From contig JAFNGF010000352.1 in assembly GCA_017885385.1 (NCBI GenBank), positions 1-7,693 on the forward strand: a DNA stretch of 7,693 nt. Direction: 5' to 3'. Below, one piece after another: positions 5,394 through 7,693 of this stretch. The notes below the pieces were generated by a model. That model had not been told where the DNA came from. It did not search any database and was given only the letters and a program-made list of their open reading frames with translations. Position 1 is the stretch's first letter. Each line of letters opens with the position of its first letter. Position numbers and translations under genes: made by a program. This stretch comes from Planctomycetota bacterium. Lineage in GTDB: Bacteria; Planctomycetota; Phycisphaerae; Sedimentisphaerales; Anaerobacaceae.

Positions 5394-5456
5394 ACCCCGC
5401 CATAGTGATGGCGGGGTTAACCGGTTAGCCCCGCAATGTATTGCGGGGTTTTCTGC
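5394..5456. repeat. Paired-hairpin repeat, copy 2
   Basis: Hairpin A is ACCCCGCCAT (5394-5403), loop AGTG, ATGGCGGGGT (5408-5417), identical to copy 1. The linker TTAACCGGTTA follows, then hairpin B of CCCCGCAA (5429-5436), loop TGTA and TTGCGGGG (5441-5448), and then TTTTCTGC as in copy 1. Only hairpin B differs between the copies, although it keeps a C-run/G-run stem. Both copies have the same orientation and bracket the HEAT gene. Confidence 0.75.
5427..5452 (+). terminator. Rho-independent terminator-like hairpin after the HEAT gene
   Basis: An eight-pair GC-rich stem, extended by a G-T wobble and an A-T pair, with a 4-base loop, is followed directly by TTTT (5449-5452). It is part of the repeat unit, so termination may be incidental to its origin. 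Confidence 0.5.
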
Positions 5457-5510
5457 GGGAGCGTGGAGCAATTCGATAGTGTGATATCAGGTCTGAAAGG
5501 CGATAGGACA

Positions 5511-6857
5511 ATGAAACGAACAAAGCAGCTTGACAGGCGTGAATTCCTCGCTGCGGCGGGGGCAGCCGTAGGCGTCCCGTATTTGATTCGGCCAAACGTG
5601 TTGGCATCGCTGGGCAGAACGGGGGCGAACGAACGTATAACAATAGGCTTTATCGGCGTCGGCGGGATGGGTGGATACCACCTGAGTGACATGAAAGGGT
5701 TCCGAGAAGCCGGGGTTGTAAATATCGCAGCGGTCTGTGACGTAGACGAGAACCGATTAGCTAGGGCGGTGAAAGAGGCCGGCGCGGCTGTACAGCCCTA
5801 TCGTGATTACCGTTACATTCTCGAACGCAAAGACATCGATGCGGTTGTTATCAGCACACCTGACCACTGGCACGCGGTTCAGACAGTTCATGCAGCCGAA
5901 TGCGGCAAGCACGTCTATGTCGAAAAACCGGCCTGCTGCACCATCGAGGAAGGTTATGCGATGATTGCTGCAGCCAAGCAGAACAAGGTATCAATTCAGG
6001 TGGGTTCGCAGGGACGTTCTCAGCCGGAAGCATATCTTGCGCATCGCTACCTCGTCAACGGTAACATTGGCCACATCGACAAGGTAACCTGTTTTCACTA
6101 CAATAGCCCCGAAGACGGCAATCCGGTACCGGACAGCGACCCTCCGCCAGAGTTAGACTGGGACTTCTGGCTGGGTCCCCTGCGTTGGCGGCCGTACAAC
6201 AAGAGGTATTGTCACGGCACGTTCCGTTGGATTATGGAATCCGGTGCTGGTCAGATACGTGACCGCGGTGCCCACGTGATGAGTTGTGCAATGTGGTGGA
6301 TGGGCGCGGATGGCACCGGGCCGGTCACCATCGAAGCGACAGGCACTCCTCCGACCAAGGGCCTGTGGGACAGTGCCGTGACTATGGACGTGACCTACAC
6401 GTTCAAGAACCCTGATTGGGTATTGACCTGGAATCAACACACTGGCAATGCGGTGCCAGCAGAAGAAAGGACAGGGAAGGAACCTGGGGGCAAGATCACC
6501 CGTCCTGACTATGGTGCAGTCTATCATGGCACCAAGGGCACATTTGTGCACTGGGGTGGTGACGGCGGCACGTGGGTAGAGAAGAAGGCCCGCGAATGGA
6601 AGCCGCCGGCCGGGGCCCAGGATGTATACAAAAGCCCAGGCCACAAGGAAGACTGGTTTAACGGGATCAAGACAGGTGCCAAGACGATTATGAACATCGA
6701 AGCCAGTGTTGGCGTGGCCAACCTTTGTATCCTGGGTAACCTTTCCTACATCCTGGGTCGCAAGCTTCACTGGGATCAGGCGAAACAGGAGGTCGTCGGC
6801 GACGAACAGGCGCGACGTATGATGAGCCGTCCCCAGCGCCATCCGTATCATTTGTAG
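5511..6857 (+). CDS. Tat-exported Gfo/Idh/MocA family oxidoreductase, second subfamily
   Basis: A complete 448-residue gene. The frame is open from 5436, but that start lies inside the terminator hairpin. ATG 5511 directly precedes a Tat signal (MKRTKQLDRREFLAAAGAAV) and has AAAGG 10 bases upstream. The NAD(P) site is GFIGVGGMGGYH at 46-57, the acidic end of the second strand is CDVDE (76-80), DHWHAVQTVHA spans 118-128, and the signature lysine is in VYVEKPACC (135-143). The substrate domain has LDWDFWLGPLRWRPY at 215-229 and GAGQIRDRGAHVMSCAMWWM at 245-264, which carries the conserved histidine (255). It ends RPQRHPYHL, a C-terminal form typical of the Tat-exported members. It is a sugar-type dehydrogenase by family, substrate unknown. 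It shares little with the reverse-strand oxidoreductase beyond the fold motifs, so the two are not a recent duplication. No clear promoter lies in the 58 bases after the terminator hairpin. Confidence 0.9.
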   Translation: MKRTKQLDRREFLAAAGAAVGVPYLIRPNVLASLGRTGANERITIGFIGVGGMGGYHLSDMKGFREAGVVNIAAVCDVDENRLARAVKEAGAAVQPYRDYRYILERKDIDAVVISTPDHWHAVQTVHAAECGKHVYVEKPACCTIEEGYAMIAAAKQNKVSIQVGSQGRSQPEAYLAHRYLVNGNIGHIDKVTCFHYNSPEDGNPVPDSDPPPELDWDFWLGPLRWRPYNKRYCHGTFRWIMESGAGQIRDRGAHVMSCAMWWMGADGTGPVTIEATGTPPTKGLWDSAVTMDVTYTFKNPDWVLTWNQHTGNAVPAEERTGKEPGGKITRPDYGAVYHGTKGTFVHWGGDGGTWVEKKAREWKPPAGAQDVYKSPGHKEDWFNGIKTGAKTIMNIEASVGVANLCILGNLSYILGRKLHWDQAKQEVVGDEQARRMMSRPQRHPYHL

Positions 6858-6915
6858 CGGTTTTGGAATTTCAGGTGATATAGTTTCAGTGGCAGCTCCT
6901 CCTGCTTGGTTTGGG

Positions 6916-6962
6916 CTGGAAAACACACTCTTCTCTCGACTTCGCTCGAGACAGGTTTTCAG
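6916..6962. repeat. CTCGAG-type palindrome at the aroDE break
   Basis: TCTCGA (6934-6939) pairs with TCGAGA (6946-6951) over loop CTTCGC. Outside it, CTGGAAAAC and GTTTTCAG form a further imperfect inverted pair. On the - strand its CTGTCTCGAGCGAAGTCGAG resembles the TTGTTCCGAGCGCAGCCGAG of repeat copy 2 (17 of 25 aligned positions by eye), so it may be a third, shorter member of the family. Confidence 0.45.
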
Positions 6963-7693
6963 ATACTGTGCCGGCACAGGTGTCTCGTCCACATTTGGGT
7001 GCATTCCAATACTGGTACAATTTATCAGCAATTTTGCATCCAGATTTGCCAGATCGTCCAGACCCGCGAACTTACAGCCAAACTCGGCTGCAAGTTTTTC
7101 TGCCTTTTCTACCGTGCGGTTGTAAATCTTGATTTTAGCTCCGGCGTCGCTCAGGCCGGCAACTATCGCCCTTGCGACACCGCCTGCGCCGACAACTGCG
7201 ACAGGCAGGGCTTTCAATTCGGCTCTCGATATACCCATCCCGCAAATAATCGCATCCAGCGCGGCAGCATAATCGGTGTTGTAGGCCTTTATTCGTCGCT
7301 CGTCGCTGGTCGCTCGTGACTCGATAACAAGAGTATTAACCGCACCGATTTTCTCCGCTAACGGTTCAACAAAGCCACGATTTGCCTTGGCATATTTAAG
7401 GGCGTTTTCTTTGTGCGGGATTGTCACGCTAAAGCCGCGAAAGTCCAGCCACTTCCTGGTGATGATACTGTGCAAAAACAGGTCAAACTCTTGCCGGCCG
7501 CCCTGCACCAATAGCGGCAGGTACAATTTGTTCATATCCCTTTCAGCGAAGCAGACATTATGAATGGCGGGACTTAGCGAATGAGCAACCGGATCAGCGA
7601 TCACGCCAAAAAGCTCAGTATCGCAGTTTACGCAATCATAGCGGTACAGCTGCTTTAGCTGCTGGATAGTCAACTGCCCCGGCGCGGTTGCGC
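6957..7693 (-). pseudogene. aroDE: Bifunctional 3-dehydroquinate dehydratase/shikimate dehydrogenase, 3'-truncated
   Basis: The frame enters from beyond the window edge with ATAPGQL, the usual C-terminal end of type I 3-dehydroquinate dehydratase (AroD), and continues without a break into shikimate dehydrogenase (AroE). AroE motifs follow in order: HSLSPAIHN (shikimate site), FSVTIPHKE (catalytic lysine), GAVNTL, AYNTDYAAA, VAVVGAGGVARAI (NADP loop), YNRTVEKAEKLA and INCTSIGMHPN. Recognisable homology stops at PVPAQYLK (6957). The expected end of the domain (VVFD-x-VYNP, then the G-x-x-M-x-x-x-Q helix, some 50-70 residues) is absent in every frame downstream. The open frame runs on to a stop at 6153-6155, but that extension is the antisense of the oxidoreductase gene. 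These enzymes carry out consecutive steps of the shikimate pathway. Loss of the C-terminal lid probably inactivates the AroE half, while the AroD half may survive. An assembly join is an alternative explanation. Confidence 0.75.

Noticed and set aside
5436..5510. A longer N-terminus for the second oxidoreductase, starting at 5436
   Set aside because: That ATG lies in the terminator hairpin of the repeat, and the 25 extra residues would push the Tat signal away from the N-terminus.
6153..6956. A continuous - strand frame extending the aroDE reading frame across most of the second oxidoreductase
   Set aside because: It carries no AroE or other family motif and is the antisense of a well-supported gene. 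The open frame is a by-product of the other strand's codon use.

Overview
The window looks like chromosome from an uncultured planctomycete, most likely class Phycisphaerae. The reasons are a LamG-type secreted protein with a PEP-CTERM sorting tail, Tat-exported Gfo/Idh/MocA oxidoreductases, PD40 (WD40-like propeller) and GLUG repeat fragments, a HEAT-repeat protein, and a fused 3-dehydroquinate dehydratase/shikimate dehydrogenase. This is inferred from family content; there is no rRNA or other marker to fix the taxonomy.

Layout. 1-886 is debris: one copy of a short dispersed repeat, an orphan signal-peptide start on +, and a reverse-strand PD40 fragment with an in-frame stop that runs into a GLUG fragment. 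887-1578 is AT-rich and holds two adjacent palindromes, unassigned short frames, a good promoter and a long structured leader. 1579-2340 (+) is an intact LamG/PEP-CTERM gene. 2341-2713 is a GC-rich, palindrome-rich stretch without a recognisable gene. 2714-4084 (-) is an intact Tat-exported oxidoreductase with its own promoter, and a LacI-type operator half overlaps that promoter's -35. 4085-4724 holds the pieces of a broken reverse-strand gene (a 3' tail, and a start with a near-perfect Shine-Dalgarno), a paired-hairpin repeat, a second copy of the dispersed repeat, and the promoter for the next gene. 4725-5360 (+) is a HEAT-repeat protein, followed by a second paired-hairpin repeat that doubles as a terminator. 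5511-6857 (+) is a second oxidoreductase of a different subfamily. 6957-7693 (-) is a bifunctional aroDE gene that continues past the window edge and has lost the C-terminal part of its shikimate dehydrogenase domain next to a third repeat-like palindrome.

How it fits together. The four intact genes are probably a scavenging and cell-surface set: a carbohydrate-binding exported protein and two exported NAD(P)-dependent sugar-type oxidoreductases, plus a HEAT scaffold. They do not form one operon. The main theme is genome erosion and rearrangement: every broken gene end lies at or near a short palindromic or dispersed repeat. I do not see a complete mobile element, a CRISPR array, a defence system or any RNA gene.
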